NCBI RefSeq assembly: GCF_017654505.1
Contig: NC_054549.1
Coordinates: 23,994,969 to 24,058,968 of the forward strand
Reading direction: 5' to 3'
DNA from: Polyodon spathula
Lineage: Eukaryota; Chordata; Actinopteri; Acipenseriformes; Polyodontidae
DNA: 64,000 nt
Position 1 is the first letter of the stretch. Every line of letters starts with the position of its first letter. The notes beneath the pieces were generated by a model that had not been told where the DNA came from, did not search any database, and saw nothing but the letters and a program-made list of their open reading frames with translations. The position numbers and the translations under genes were made by a program. Positions 21,500 to 46,581 of this stretch are shown here, piece by piece.

Positions 21500-23280
21500 A
21501 GCCCTGGTTACTGAAGCCCTGAAGGCCAAGAGAGAAAGAGAAATGAACATTGCTAAGGGAGCTTAAACCAATTCCAATTCCAATTCCAAAATGTTTTTCC
21601 AATATTACAACAGCAAGAGAACATTCAAGAGGAGGTTACATGTTTAAGAGATACAAATGGCAAAATCACAGATGAAGAAAAAAAAATAGCAAATATACTA
21701 AATGATTACTTTAGCATAACCGAGGCAAAAGTGTTAAAGGGACTAGGAGCTCTTAAAATAAACAAATCCCTTGGGCTGGATGAGATCCTCCCAATAGTAC
21801 TCAAAGAAATAAAAAAAGTTATTTTCAAACCGCTTACCAATATCATGCAACAGTCTCTTGACACAGGGGTTGTACCGACAGACTGGAAAATTGCAAACGT
21901 AGTACTGATCCACAAAAAGGGAAACAAAACTGAACCAGGTAACTACAGACCAGTAAGCCTGACTTCTATTATATGCAAACTTATGGAAACTATAATAATA
22001 TCCAAAATGGAAAATTACCTATATGGTAACAGTGTTCTGGGAGACAGTCAACATGGTTTTAGGAAAGGGAGAGCATGTCTAACTAACCTGCTTGATTTTT
22101 TTGAGGATGCAACATCGATAATGAATAATTGCAAAGCATATGACGTGGTTTATTTAGATTTCCAGAAAGCTTTTGACAAAGTCCCGCATAAAAGATTAAT
22201 TCTCAAACTGAACGCAGTAGGGATTCAAGGAAAGACATGTACATGGATTAGTGAGTGGTTAACATGTAGAAAACAGAAAGTGCTGATTAGAGGAGAAACC
22301 TCAGAATGGAGTGTGGTAACCAGTGGAGTACCACAGGGATCAGTATTAGGTCCTCTGCTATTCCTAATCTACATTAATGATTTAGATTCTGGTATAGTAA
22401 GCAAACTTGTTAAATTTGCAGACGACACAAAAATAGGAGGAGTGGCAAACACTGTTGCAGCAGCAAAGGTCATTCAAAATGATCTAGACAATATTCAGAA
22501 CTGGGCAGACACATGGCAAATGACATCTAATATAGAAAAGTGTAAGGTACTGCATGCAGGAAATACAAATGTGCATTATAAATATCAGATGGGAGATACT
22601 GAAATTGGAGAACGAATCTATGAAAAAGACCTAGGAGTTTTTGTTGACTCAGAAATGTCTTCATCTAGACAATGTGGGGAAGCTATAAAAAGGCCAACAA
22701 GATGCTTGGATACATTGTGAAAAGTGTTGAATTTAAATCAAGGGAAGTAATGTTAAAACTGTAGAATGCATTAGTAAGACCTCATCTTGAGTATTGTGTT
22801 CAGTTCTGGTCACCTCGCTATAAAAAAGATATTGCTGCTCTAGAAAGAGTGCAAAGAAGAACAACCAGAATTATTCCAGGTTTAAAGGGCATGTCATATG
22901 CAGACAGGCTAAAATAATTGAATATGTTCAGTCTTGAACTAAGAAGACTACGCGGTGACCTAATTCAAGCATTCAAAATTCTAAAAGGTATTGACAATGT
23001 TGACCCAAGGGACTTTTTCGACCTGAAAAAAGAAATAAGGACCAGGGGTCACAAATGGAGATTAGATAGGGGCATTCAGAACAGAAAATAGGAGGCACTT
23101 TACACTGATAATCGTTGGAATCTGGAATCACCAGCAATGTTGTTGAAGCTGACACCCTGGGATCCTTCAAGAAGTTGCTTGATGAGATTCTGGGATCAAT
23201 AAGCTACTAACAACCAAACTAGCAAGATGGGCCGAATGGCCTTCTCTCGTTTGTAAACTTTCTTATATTCTTATGTTTGA
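21500..23280 (+). mobile_element. LINE (Jockey/CR1-Rex1-like), 5'-truncated
   Basis: It contains the reverse transcriptase, a decayed C-terminal region ending with the usual 'N.W..LP' block, and a 3' tail GATGGGCCGAATGGCCTTCT followed by TTCTTATATTCTTATG. The same tail, in minus orientation, occurs at 62.07-62.5 kb. The endonuclease domain is absent; the element begins in the linker before the polymerase. Placement in the Jockey superfamily rests on the RT blocks; the exact clade is inference. Confidence 0.8.
21731..22720 (+). pseudogene. LINE reverse transcriptase
   Basis: A 329-codon open stretch. Visible RT blocks in order: NYRPVSLTSIICKLMETII, HGFRKGRACLTNLLDF, VVYLDFQKAFDKVPH (first Asp), SGVPQGSVLGPLLFLIYIND, and LVKFADDTKIGG (the YxDD box as FADD). 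The catalytic residues are intact, yet the frame closes at 22720 and the downstream region has many stops. Codon use and decay are typical of a dead 5'-truncated copy. It cannot retrotranspose itself because it has no endonuclease. Confidence 0.85.
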
Positions 23281-23547
23281 ATCTCATTTTTTCTTATTTT
23301 CTGTTTATAAGTTCTTGACCCCAACAAAGGAAAAGTCATCTAATGAGGGGGGATGTTACATTTAAGGTCAATGTAAACCAGTATCGCGTCAAATAGACCA
23401 AAAAGATAATAAGAGGGTTAATACTTATCAGCTAGTTTAGTATAAACATACACCTATACTGTTACAAAATCTAACCGGGCATTAGGGTTTGCGAGTCTCA
23501 GATCTCAGCCCCGTACATACTACTCCATGTTGGGATGTGGCGCCGCC

Positions 23548-23555
23548 GACGTCAT
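23548..23555 (+). promoter_or_regulatory. ARF4: CRE-like site upstream of ARF4
   Basis: GACGTCAT, a near-palindromic cyclic-AMP response element core, lies about 180 bp before the ARF4 ATG in a CpG-rich stretch (23.52-23.70 kb). Whether it lies upstream or just downstream of the transcription start cannot be read from sequence. Confidence 0.45.
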
Positions 23556-23589
23556 TTTCTCCGCGTTGGAGCTGAGCTGGAGCAGAGTG

Positions 23590-23597
23590 TGACGTGG
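23590..23597 (+). promoter_or_regulatory. ARF4: UPRE/ATF6-CREB3 type site upstream of ARF4
   Basis: TGACGTGG matches the unfolded-protein-response element core bound by ATF6 and CREB3-family factors. It is about 138 bp before the start codon. ARF4 is a known CREB3 target in the mammalian Golgi stress response, so this site is a plausible functional element; that link is knowledge plus inference. Confidence 0.5.
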
Positions 23598-23734
23598 CAG
23601 AGAGACGACCGAGATCCGGAACACCTGAGCAGAGAAACAGAGCCGGCGCCGAGGAGCAGAGACTCTGACTGGACCCGCACGACTCCCAGCAGCAGTTTAT
23701 TTAATAGCACTGAATTCGAGGCAGTGACAGAAAC

Positions 23735-38732
<14,998 letters not shown>

Positions 38733-39517
38733 ACCTGGGGCTTACAGCTGAGCACGGGCTCTTTTAACCAAGGACATGTTTACCAGGACTGGTCTAGGCT
38801 TCTTACAACTCCACTACTAGCTCGCATTTGTCGATTTGTTATGGTATTCAAAGCAGAGGCGACGGGCAGCATGCCGGGGGCTCTTGCGGATGACATTTTC
38901 TACACAGTTATGATGTGATGCATATACGAGCAGTATGCTATTAATGACAAAAGTTGATCCATTCAAAAAAAACGATTCTATTTTTAACTTTGTTTTAGAC
39001 CAGATGTGTGAACTTCAGTTTTTGTAGGACTTAAATGTTTTTTTTTTTTTCTCCCCCCATTGCATTTTGAGCCTCCATATATGGTGTTCTATATAATGTT
39101 TTAAAATGTTCTACCCTTTCCTTGGTTAGCTGATGTCTTGTATCATTCCTAGTGGCAGTCTGCTGACAACCTGTGTGTGTTTACAATGAGCCACCCAACC
39201 CTTTACTTTCTCCTCTCGGTACCTCCCCTTTCAAACACTGCTACTAACAGCTGAAAACTGTCATTTATACTGAACTGTTTTTGAGGAACAAAAAATATTT
39301 TAATTCACATGATTTTTTTTTTTTGTTTGGCTTCTGTTCAAAGGCTGACTTTTTCATTGCATGTTGCTTTTTGTTATCAGATTGACTTGTCACATGTATT
39401 GCAGTTCTGTTAGTGTTTTGTGGTCTACCATGGGGGGGGGGGGGGGGGTGGGGGTGGATAAAGTAACTATTTCCAATTAAACAATGTCTACATATCCCAC
39501 TTGCCATTATAATTCCT

Positions 39518-39523
39518 AATAAA
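39518..39523 (+). terminator. ARF4: Candidate ARF4 polyadenylation signal
   Basis: AATAAA in the context CCTAATAAAACAG, 786 bp after the stop codon. It is followed within 20-40 bp by a GT-rich stretch (TTGTAATGTCTCC). A G-run at 39431-39448 lies just upstream. No stronger signal was seen nearer the stop codon. Confidence 0.5.
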
Positions 39524-39599
39524 ACAGTACATTGTAATGTCTCCTTTTCTTATGTCTGCAATTTTGAAATGCAATAATATATTATTTGCCAACCAATTA

Positions 39600-40317
39600 T
39601 AGTATTGTCAGGTTTGTGTTTTCAGAATAAGAAACAAAGTTGACTTAGTGTTGCAGAAATTGTTTAATTGTTAACATCCTTTTGAGATGATCCAGATTTG
39701 CTCTAAAAAATGGTGCAGCCCCAATTAACTCGGGTAAACGTTACAGTTACTGTATGCATTGATGATCTTGAGGCTTTAACTTTTGGCAAAGGAAAAGGTA
39801 GAAGGGAGAGTTTGTATATTACAGAATGAAAGTACAGCCTGGACTGGACTGTTCATAGTAACTCGACAGTTCTTGCACACTTCAATTGTACCTTCTTTCC
39901 TTGGCCGTCTTCCACAACGAAATCCTTCTGGTCATGGGTTTTTGTGTGTTTAGATGTTTTTTTACATTTTGCCAGAATTTGCAATTCTGTTAAATTCCAT
40001 GAGCTTGTAAATCCTCCCTATTGAACTGTAATATAGCTTTAAATCTCATTTCTAATTGTAATCTCGTTCTAAATCTCACAAGCGTGTTACAAATGTAGGA
40101 ATTTACTGCCACTCAGTAGTTGAGTTTAAATATTAAGAATTAATTTATGATAGTTACGAGTCAGGAAATACACTGGGAGTTTGTTTTTTGTTTTTTTTCC
40201 CCTCCACAGAGAATGGGGTCAAGTCAACGTGAATTTTTGTATGAGGTGTTTTTATCAGTTAAACCCGAAAATCAGAAGCCCTGTTTTATAAAGGTGTGTC
40301 ATTTATATTATATATAT
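39600..40317. other. Intergenic, nothing recognised
   Basis: Between the ARF4 3' end and the Gypsy fragment. A short (TA)n at 40,306-40,327 precedes the retroelement sequence. No open frame with a recognisable domain. Confidence 0.45.
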
Positions 40318-40339
40318 ATATATATATAAAGGTGTGTCA

Positions 40340-41089
40340 ATAAATATATTCTGGTCATTTGCGATTATGCCACTAAATATCCAGAAGCTTTTCCAATGAG
40401 GGATGTGAAGGCAAGACAGGTAGCATCAGTGCTGTTGCAATTTTTTCTAGAGTTGGCTTACCAAGAGAAATTGTGTCAGGTGTACCAGTTGCTAGGGATA
40501 GGGAGAATAAGGACCACCCCTTACCACCCACAGATTGATGGCCTGATGGAAAGATATAATCAAATGTTAAAGAACATGTTAAGGAAGTTTGTTTCAGAAT
40601 CTGGCAAAGACTGGGACAGATCAAACTTGATGTTTGCATATTGAGAAGTTCCCCAGACTTCTATGGGCTTTTCACCTTTTGAGCTGCTTTATGGATGCCA
40701 GATACGAGGTCCTCTTGATGTGTTGAAAGAAAGCTGGGAAGAGGAGCAACCCCCAAAGGTGAGTGTGATCGCTTATGTCCTTAAAATGAGGGATCAGCTG
40801 GCGCGAATGTCAACCCTAGCTCATGAGCACATGGAAAAGTCTCAAATGGCTCAGAAGAAGTGGTACAATCAGTCTGCCCGGAAATGTGCCTTCCTGCCCG
40901 GAGAGCAAGTGTTGTTGCTGTTACCAACCACTGAAAATAAGCTATTGGCAAAATGGCAAGGTCCATATACACTGACTTGGAAGATGAAACAAGTTACATA
41001 TGAAACTTGTGTACCAGAGTGACGGAAACCACTGCAAGTTTTTCATATTAATTTGCTTAAGAAGTGGTTCAAGAGCACAGATCCTGCTG
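40340..41089 (+). pseudogene. Gypsy integrase, broken
   Basis: First catalytic Asp is visible in VICDYATKYPEAF and the catalytic Glu in GLMERYNQML. The stretch with the second Asp is deleted between LAYQEK and VYQLLGI. A stop at 40642-40644 splits the core from GFSPFELLYG. The C-terminal module shows KWQGPYTL and VFHINLLKKW, the GPY/F pattern. Inactive. Confidence 0.75.
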
Positions 41090-41937
41090 CAGAGAGTCTG
41101 TACATCCAAGCCATTGAGGAGGAAGCGGATTCCACAGAGCAGTATTTCCTGGGACAACATAAAGAGGGGGAAGTGGATTTGCCACAGGAAAAACAACAAG
41201 AATTGCTGCAATGTCTTCCCACCAATATGTTTGTTGAGAAACCAGGATGTACTGAGGTAATCCAGCACTGGATCATCATAAAAGACAACACTCTAGCTCG
41301 TCAAAAACTATATAACATTCCCGAGAGACTCTTACCTGTCTTAAAAGAGGAGTTGGAGGTGATGCAAGACATGGGGGTAATTGGACCTTCCTGCTGTGAA
41401 TGGTGCAGTCCTGTTGTTCTTGTTCCCAAGAAAGATGGTAGTATAAGATTCTGTATTGACTTTTGAAAGATCAGTAGTATTTCCAGATTTGACCCCTATC
41501 CAATCTCAATTGGATGAACTGGTGGAGCATCTGGGGAAAGCTAAATACCTCAGTACACATGACCGTGAATATACTTCTTTTGAACTCCATATGGACTCTA
41601 CCAATTTACTGTCATGCCGTTTGCATTACATGGTGCCCCAGCCACGTTCCAAAGACTGATTGATCAAGTTCTTAGGGGAACTGAGAGGTTTGCTGCTGTC
41701 TACCTGCATGATATAATCATCTATAGTTGTACGTGTGAAGAGCACTTGAAACATTTGAGTGAAGTGCTGACCAGGATAAAGAACGCCGGTTTAACCATCC
41801 ACCCTCTAAAGTGTTCTATCACCAAGGAGGAGACCAAATACCTGGGGTATGTGCTGGGGCATGGAGTGATCCAGCCTCAAGTTGGGAAGGTGGAGGCGAT
41901 AAGAACAGCGGAGAGACCAATAACGAAAAAATAGGTG
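41089..41937 (+). pseudogene. Gypsy reverse transcriptase, broken
   Basis: LEVMQDMGVIGPS, WCSPVVLVPKKDGSIRFCID, a stop at 41464-41466, then in another frame GAPATFQRLIDQVLRG. The active-site box reads YLHDIII where the family has YxDD, so one catalytic Asp is His. KCSITKEETKYLGYVLG and the FLGLVGWYRHFIPNF block follow near 41.95 kb after another stop. Inactive. Confidence 0.8.
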
Positions 41938-42040
41938 CGCCCATTTCTTGGATTGGTGGGGTGGTATAGACACTTTATCCCCAACTTTTCAGCCAGAGCT
42001 GCAGCTTTGACGGAGCTAACCAAGAAAACTGGTCTTAATA

Positions 42041-42232
42041 AGGTTACAGTTCCAGCATGGAGGCTAGGTCACAGCTCCAGCATATAGGTCACAGCTCCAG
42101 CATAGCTAGGTTACAGCTCTATCATAGCTAGGTCACAGCTCCAGCATGTAGGTCACAGCTCTGGCATGGAGACTAAATGACAGCTCCAGCATCTAGTTCA
42201 CAGCTCCAGCATGTAGGTCACAGCAGTATGTA
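42041..42232. repeat. About 20-bp tandem repeat
   Basis: Some nine irregular copies of GGTCACAGCTCCAGCATGTA, starting exactly where Gypsy homology ends. Confidence 0.75.
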
Positions 42233-42470
42233 GGTGAAGAGATACTTGTTTACTGCAGCATATCTTCAGAGCATTTTGATACAAAAAAAAACCCATATAT
42301 GTGTGCTGCATATTCTAGTTGTCCCATCACTTGTCACAATGTAGTTTCCTGGACTTTGGGTAAAGTCTTTACAGTCTGTGGTACAGTATTTTGATACACC
42401 AGATTTATAATATTTTGTTTCTGTTAATATTTGCTAAGTGCATATCTCCATGTACATTACATTCTGTAAA

Positions 42471-42910
42471 TGCATTGCAAAGTCAGAGATCAGGATCAGC
42501 ACATGCATTGCAAAGTGAGGGACCAGGATCAGTACATGCACTGCAAAGTGAGGGATCAGGATCGGCACGTGCATTGCAAAGTCAGAAATCAGGATCAGTA
42601 CATGCACTGCAAAGTGAGGGATCAGGATCAGCACATGCACTGCAGAGTGAGAGATCAGGATCAGCACATGCACTGCAAAGTGAGGGATTGGGATCAGGAT
42701 CAGCACATGCACTGTAAAGTGAGGGATCAGGATCAGCACATGCACTGCAAAGTGAGAGATCAGGATCAGCACATGCACTGCAAAATGAGGAATTAGGATC
42801 AGGATCAGCACATGCACTGCAAAGTGAGAGATCAGGATCAGCACATGCATTGCAAAGTGAGGGACCAGGATCAGTACACGCATTGCAAAGTGAAGGATCA
42901 GGATCAGTAC
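42471..42910. repeat. 33-bp minisatellite, about 13 copies
   Basis: Unit GCACATGCACTGCAAAGTGA then GGGATCAGGATCA, 33 bp; a few units have an extra GGATCA (6 bp). Unit and indels are multiples of three, so all three plus frames and one minus frame stay open for 100-150 codons. I see no start context, splice signal or conserved domain that would make it a gene. Confidence 0.9.
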
Positions 42911-44241
42911 AGCAGTTGTACTGATGAACTTTATTTTACAAAATTAAGTGCAAAAGTTTTAAAAGTGGGTAACAGTTCTTCTCTAAATTTACACAAATAC
43001 AAACATAATGAAATTCTATATTGTAATACATTTCAGCCAGTATAATGCGTAACACAGAGGTGGTAACAATTCACCTACAGATAGCTATACAAATAGCAAA
43101 CAGCTGTTTAGAACTAAAATAACCAAACTAACATTTACTGAATTTCCATATTTATCTATAATATAAATCCAAAAAAGTTTGTAATCTGAAAAAAAAAGAT
43201 TACCACTGTTAACACTATTGCTTTGTAGTGTATAACACAGGACCTGTCCACAAGACATTAAGCACATTTTCTACAGAGTGTAGACTCCTCCCTTCAATCT
43301 CCCTGCTGAATATGCACTGAGGCCCCCTGTATTTGTGCGGCCTGATGTTTGACAATGCCCTCCACCTGTCCTAGCAGACCAGCTCCTCTCTTCAGCCTCT
43401 TCAGTCTCCTCTACAATAGATAGATAGAGCACACCCTGGAGTCTTGTGATGAAATACAAAGAAAGAGTTATTCATCAGTTACCTAAAATATCTCCTTAAT
43501 ACCACTGTCACAAAGAGAAGTTTTGGACTAGAGTTCCAGAATTATACAAACTAAAACTTTAGTGCAAACTAAAACCACAGTGCTATGAAGGGTATGAGAG
43601 CTTGGTATTGCCTGTGTTTGATACAACACTGCGCAAAAAGGAAAAGTTAAAATACAGAATTTATTGTACTGTACAGTCTTCCCAATTTCAGACAGTGACC
43701 AGTCTTGTTTTGAACAATTGTAGTTTTCCTGGGAATTTGTATTTAAAAAAAATATGAATGCAGACCTCACAGAACAGAACATAGACCCCTGTATGAACGT
43801 GAAATTGAAGGGTATATATCTATATCTATATCTATAGCAATCCTTCCCCTGACTTTGTAAGATATTTGCAATCATTCAGAGTGGTTCAGAGTTGTGCTGC
43901 TTTCATTCCTCTTGTTCATTTTTGATTGGTATTTCATAATGATAGCAGTACTATAGCTGAAATGTAATCCAAGCAGCGAGTCAAAGGGTTTCAATGACTA
44001 GAACACGTGAATAAACAACATGCCTTCTCCTAGCAAGCTGAAAACCAATTAAAGACAGCTAGAGAAAGATATGGAAATATTGGAACAACTGGACTCAGAA
44101 CCATGTGGGAGGACTGCAAACACCACAATATAAAGGGTACAAAAAATATTGAACTTCATTCAAATGTAAATAGATGTGGGTATTTACAAAGGGGAGACAA
44201 CAGATTTTCTAAGCTTTTGCACCAGTGATCAATTAAGTGTA
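42911..44241. other. Intergenic, no gene recognised
   Basis: AT-rich, with short open frames only and a (CTATAT)n stretch near 43,816-43,837. Nothing resembles a known protein or RNA. Confidence 0.4.
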
Positions 44242-45867
44242 CAGTGGCTTGCAAAAGTATTGACCCCCCCTTGACATTTTTCCTATTTTGTTGCCTTACA
44301 ACCTGGTATTAAAATGGATTTTTTGGTGGTTTGTATCATTTTATTTACACAACATGCCTACCACGTTGAAGATGCAAAATATTTTTTATTGTGAAACAAA
44401 CACGAAATAAGACAAAAAAACAGAAAACTTGAGCGTGCATAAGTATTCACCCCCCCAAAGTCAATACTTTGTAGAGCCACCTTTTGAAGCTATTACAGCT
44501 GCAAGTCTCTTGGGGTATGTATCTATAAACTTGGCACATCTAGCCACTGGGATTTTTGCCCATTCTTCAAGGCAAAACTGCTCCAGCTCCTTCAAGTTGG
44601 TGTACAACAATCTTTAAGTCATACCACAGATTCTCAATTGGATTGACGTCTGGGCTTTGACTAGGCCATTCCAAGACATTTAAATGTTTCCCCTTAAACC
44701 ACTCGAGTGTTGCTTTAGCAGTATGCTTAGGGTCACTGTCCTGCTGGAAGGTGAACCTCTGTCCCAGTCTCAAATCTCTGGAAGACTGAAACAGGTTTCC
44801 CTCAAGAATTTCCCTGTATTTAGCGCCATCCATCATTCCTTCAATTCTGACCAGTTTCCCAGTCCCTGCCGATGAAAAACATCCCCACAGCATGATGCTG
44901 CCACCACCATGCTTCACTGTGGGGATGGTGTTCTCGGGGTGATGAGAGGTGTTGGGTTTGCGCCAGACATAATGTTTTCCTTGATGGTCAAAAAGCTCAA
45001 TTTTAGTCTCATCTGACCAGAGTACCTTCTTCCATATGTTTGGGGAGTCTCCCACATGCCTTTTGGCGAACACCAAACGTGTTTGCTTATTTTTTTCTTT
45101 AAGCAATGGCTTTTTTCTGGCCAGTCTTCCGTAAAGCCCAGCTCTGTGGAGTGTACGGCTTAAAGTGGTCCTATGGACAGATACTCCAATCTCCGCTGTG
45201 GAGCTTTGCAGCTCCTTCAGGGTTATCTTTGGTCTCTTTGTTGCCTCTCTGATTAATGCCCTCCTTGCCTGGTCCGTGAGTTTTGGTGGGCGGCCCGCTC
45301 TTGCCAGGTTTGTTGTGGTGCCATATTCTTTCCATTTTTTAATAATGGTTTTAATGGTGCTCCGTGGGATGTTCAAAGTTTTGGATATTTTTTTATAACC
45401 CAACCCTGATCTGTACTTCTCCACAACTTTGTCCCTGACCTATTTGGAGAGCTCCTTGGTCTTCATGGTCCCGCTTGCTTGGTGGTGCCCCTTGCTTAGT
45501 GGTGTTGCAGACTGTGGAGCATTTCAGAACAGGTGTATATATACTGAGATCATGTGACACTTAGATTGCACACAGGTGGACTTTATTTAACTAATTATGT
45601 GACTTCTGAAGGTAATTGGTTGCACCAGATCTTATTTAGAGGCTTAATAGCAAAGGGGGTGAATACATATGCACGCACCACTTTTCCGTTATTTATTTTT
45701 TTGAATTTTTTGAAACAAGTTATTTTTTTCATTTCAATTCACCAATTTGGACTATTTTGTGTATGTCCATTACATGAAATCCAAATAAAAATCCATTTTA
45801 ATTCCAGGTTGTAAGACAACAAAATAGGAAAAATGCCAAGGGGGGTCAATACTTTCGCAAGCCACTG
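44242..45867 (-). mobile_element. Nearly complete Tc1/mariner transposon
   Basis: TA target duplications at 44240-44241 and 45868-45869 flank perfect outer ends: CAGTGGCTTGCAAAAGTATT on the left and its inverse (AATACTTTCGCAAGCCACTG, one mismatch) on the right. The terminal repeats extend inward for about 200 bp (AACCTGG... GTTGTAAGACAACAAAATAG). Total 1.63 kb, standard for the family. This is the youngest-looking transposon in the window. Confidence 0.92.
44461..45466 (-). pseudogene. Tc1 transposase with one nonsense codon and one frameshift
   Basis: ATG at 45466 (MKTKELSK), a TAG at codon 9 (45442-45440), then 285 open codons. Paired-type HTH: GLGYKKISKTLNIPRSTIKT, then linker RAGRPPKL. 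DDE residues: WSDETKIELF, QQDSDPKHTA, SPDVNPIENLWYDL. After KIVVHQ a small deletion shifts the frame; the proper C-terminus ([13 protein letters not shown]) is seen in the next frame down to a TGA at 44463-44461. The catalytic triad is intact, but the gene is broken at both ends. About 340 residues would be normal for the family. Confidence 0.88.
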
Positions 45868-45959
45868 TATGTGTGTGAGCCCATGGCAAACACAGAGCTA
45901 CAAATATCCTTTCAATACATTGCAATACATTTCAATTCATTTCAATACATTTCAATACA

Positions 45960-45965
45960 TTTATT
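45960..45965 (-). terminator. ATP6AP1L: Weak candidate ATP6AP1L polyadenylation signal
   Basis: AATAAA on the minus strand about 375 bp after the stop codon. It lies inside a CAATACATTT-type repeat, so its use is uncertain. Confidence 0.25.
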
Positions 45966-46028
45966 TGCCACTTCCTTTTATGATGTTTGTAATCATTATC
46001 AATGGTGACCTTTCAACTGCTTTGGAGT

Positions 46029-46134
46029 AAAGTTCAGCTCAGTGAAGTTCAGCTCAGTAAAGGTCAGCTCAGTAAAGGTCAGCTCAGTGAAGTTTAGCTC
46101 AGTGAAGTTCAGCTCAGTGAAGTTCAGATCAGTA
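46029..46134. repeat. 15-bp tandem repeat, 7 copies
   Basis: Unit AGTTCAGCTCAGTGA with AGGTCAGCTCAGTAA variants. It lies just 3' (minus sense) of ATP6AP1L, possibly in its 3' UTR or beyond. Confidence 0.8.
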
Positions 46135-46338
46135 GCAGGTTGAACAATGCAAAGGGCACAACATCACATGAAAACATGAACAAAAAAACATAGCAAACAA
46201 CACAGACCTGCAAGCAAGATGGCAACCATTTGATCTAATATAGATTTAATGTTAAAAAAAAATCATTTGTCATAGCACCACTCAGAATGATTGCAAACAT
46301 CATAAAGAGATGGAGCTGGTGTTTTGATAACGTCCTCT

Positions 46339-46581
46339 TCACTGGCCAGCGTGGCTCTTGTCTCCAGGCTCGCTCTCGGCCTCGCCCTCCAGGTAGACGG
46401 AGGGCCTGTGCTCGTCGTGCTGCTCGATGGATTTCAGGTGCAGCACCATGTGCAGCGCGTAGGCCAGCACCAGCAGCAGGATCAGAGACATGACCAGCCC
46501 TATGAGAATGGCCGGGGTGAAGAACGAAGCACAGTCACTGGCTGGGGAGAACCGGCCCCCCTCCACATTGAAGGCTTGAAT
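46339..46581 (-). CDS. ATP6AP1L: ATP6AP1L exon 6 (transmembrane, stop)
   Basis: IQAFNVEGGRFSPASDCASF, then the hydrophobic helix ILIGLVMSLILLLVLAYALH, then MVLHLKSIEQHDEHRPSVYL and an acidic end. Acceptor TTTCCATTTCCAG. The SDCASFF block before the helix is diagnostic for ATP6AP1/ATP6AP1L. Confidence 0.92.
   Translation of the reverse strand: MQAFNVEGGRFSPASDCASFFTPAILIGLVMSLILLLVLAYALHMVLHLKSIEQHDEHRPSVYLEGEAESEPGDKSHAGQ

Larger units (their letters stand above)
40318..42030 (+). mobile_element. Ty3/Gypsy fragment with integrase upstream of reverse transcriptase
   Basis: Plus-strand order: integrase core (40.35-40.72 kb), integrase C-terminal GPY-type region (40.9-41.08 kb), then reverse transcriptase (41.2-41.93 kb) and the RNase H junction (to about 42.03 kb). 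An open frame at 41053-41466 runs from the integrase end into the RT, so the two are one piece. Canonical Ty3/Gypsy elements have RT before integrase; integrase first is the arrangement described for Gmr1-like elements of fish. Frameshifts and stops throughout; no LTRs recognised at the edges. Confidence 0.75.

Noticed and set aside
42434..42883. Minus-strand ORF with HVLILIPHFA repeats as a membrane protein
   Set aside because: Hydrophobic look arises from the reverse complement of the 33-bp repeat.
42391..43045. Open frames with MHCKVRDQDQ-type repeats
   Set aside because: By-product of a 33-bp minisatellite.
44567..45424. 285-codon frame as a host gene
   Set aside because: It is a Tc1 transposase within terminal repeats and TA duplications.
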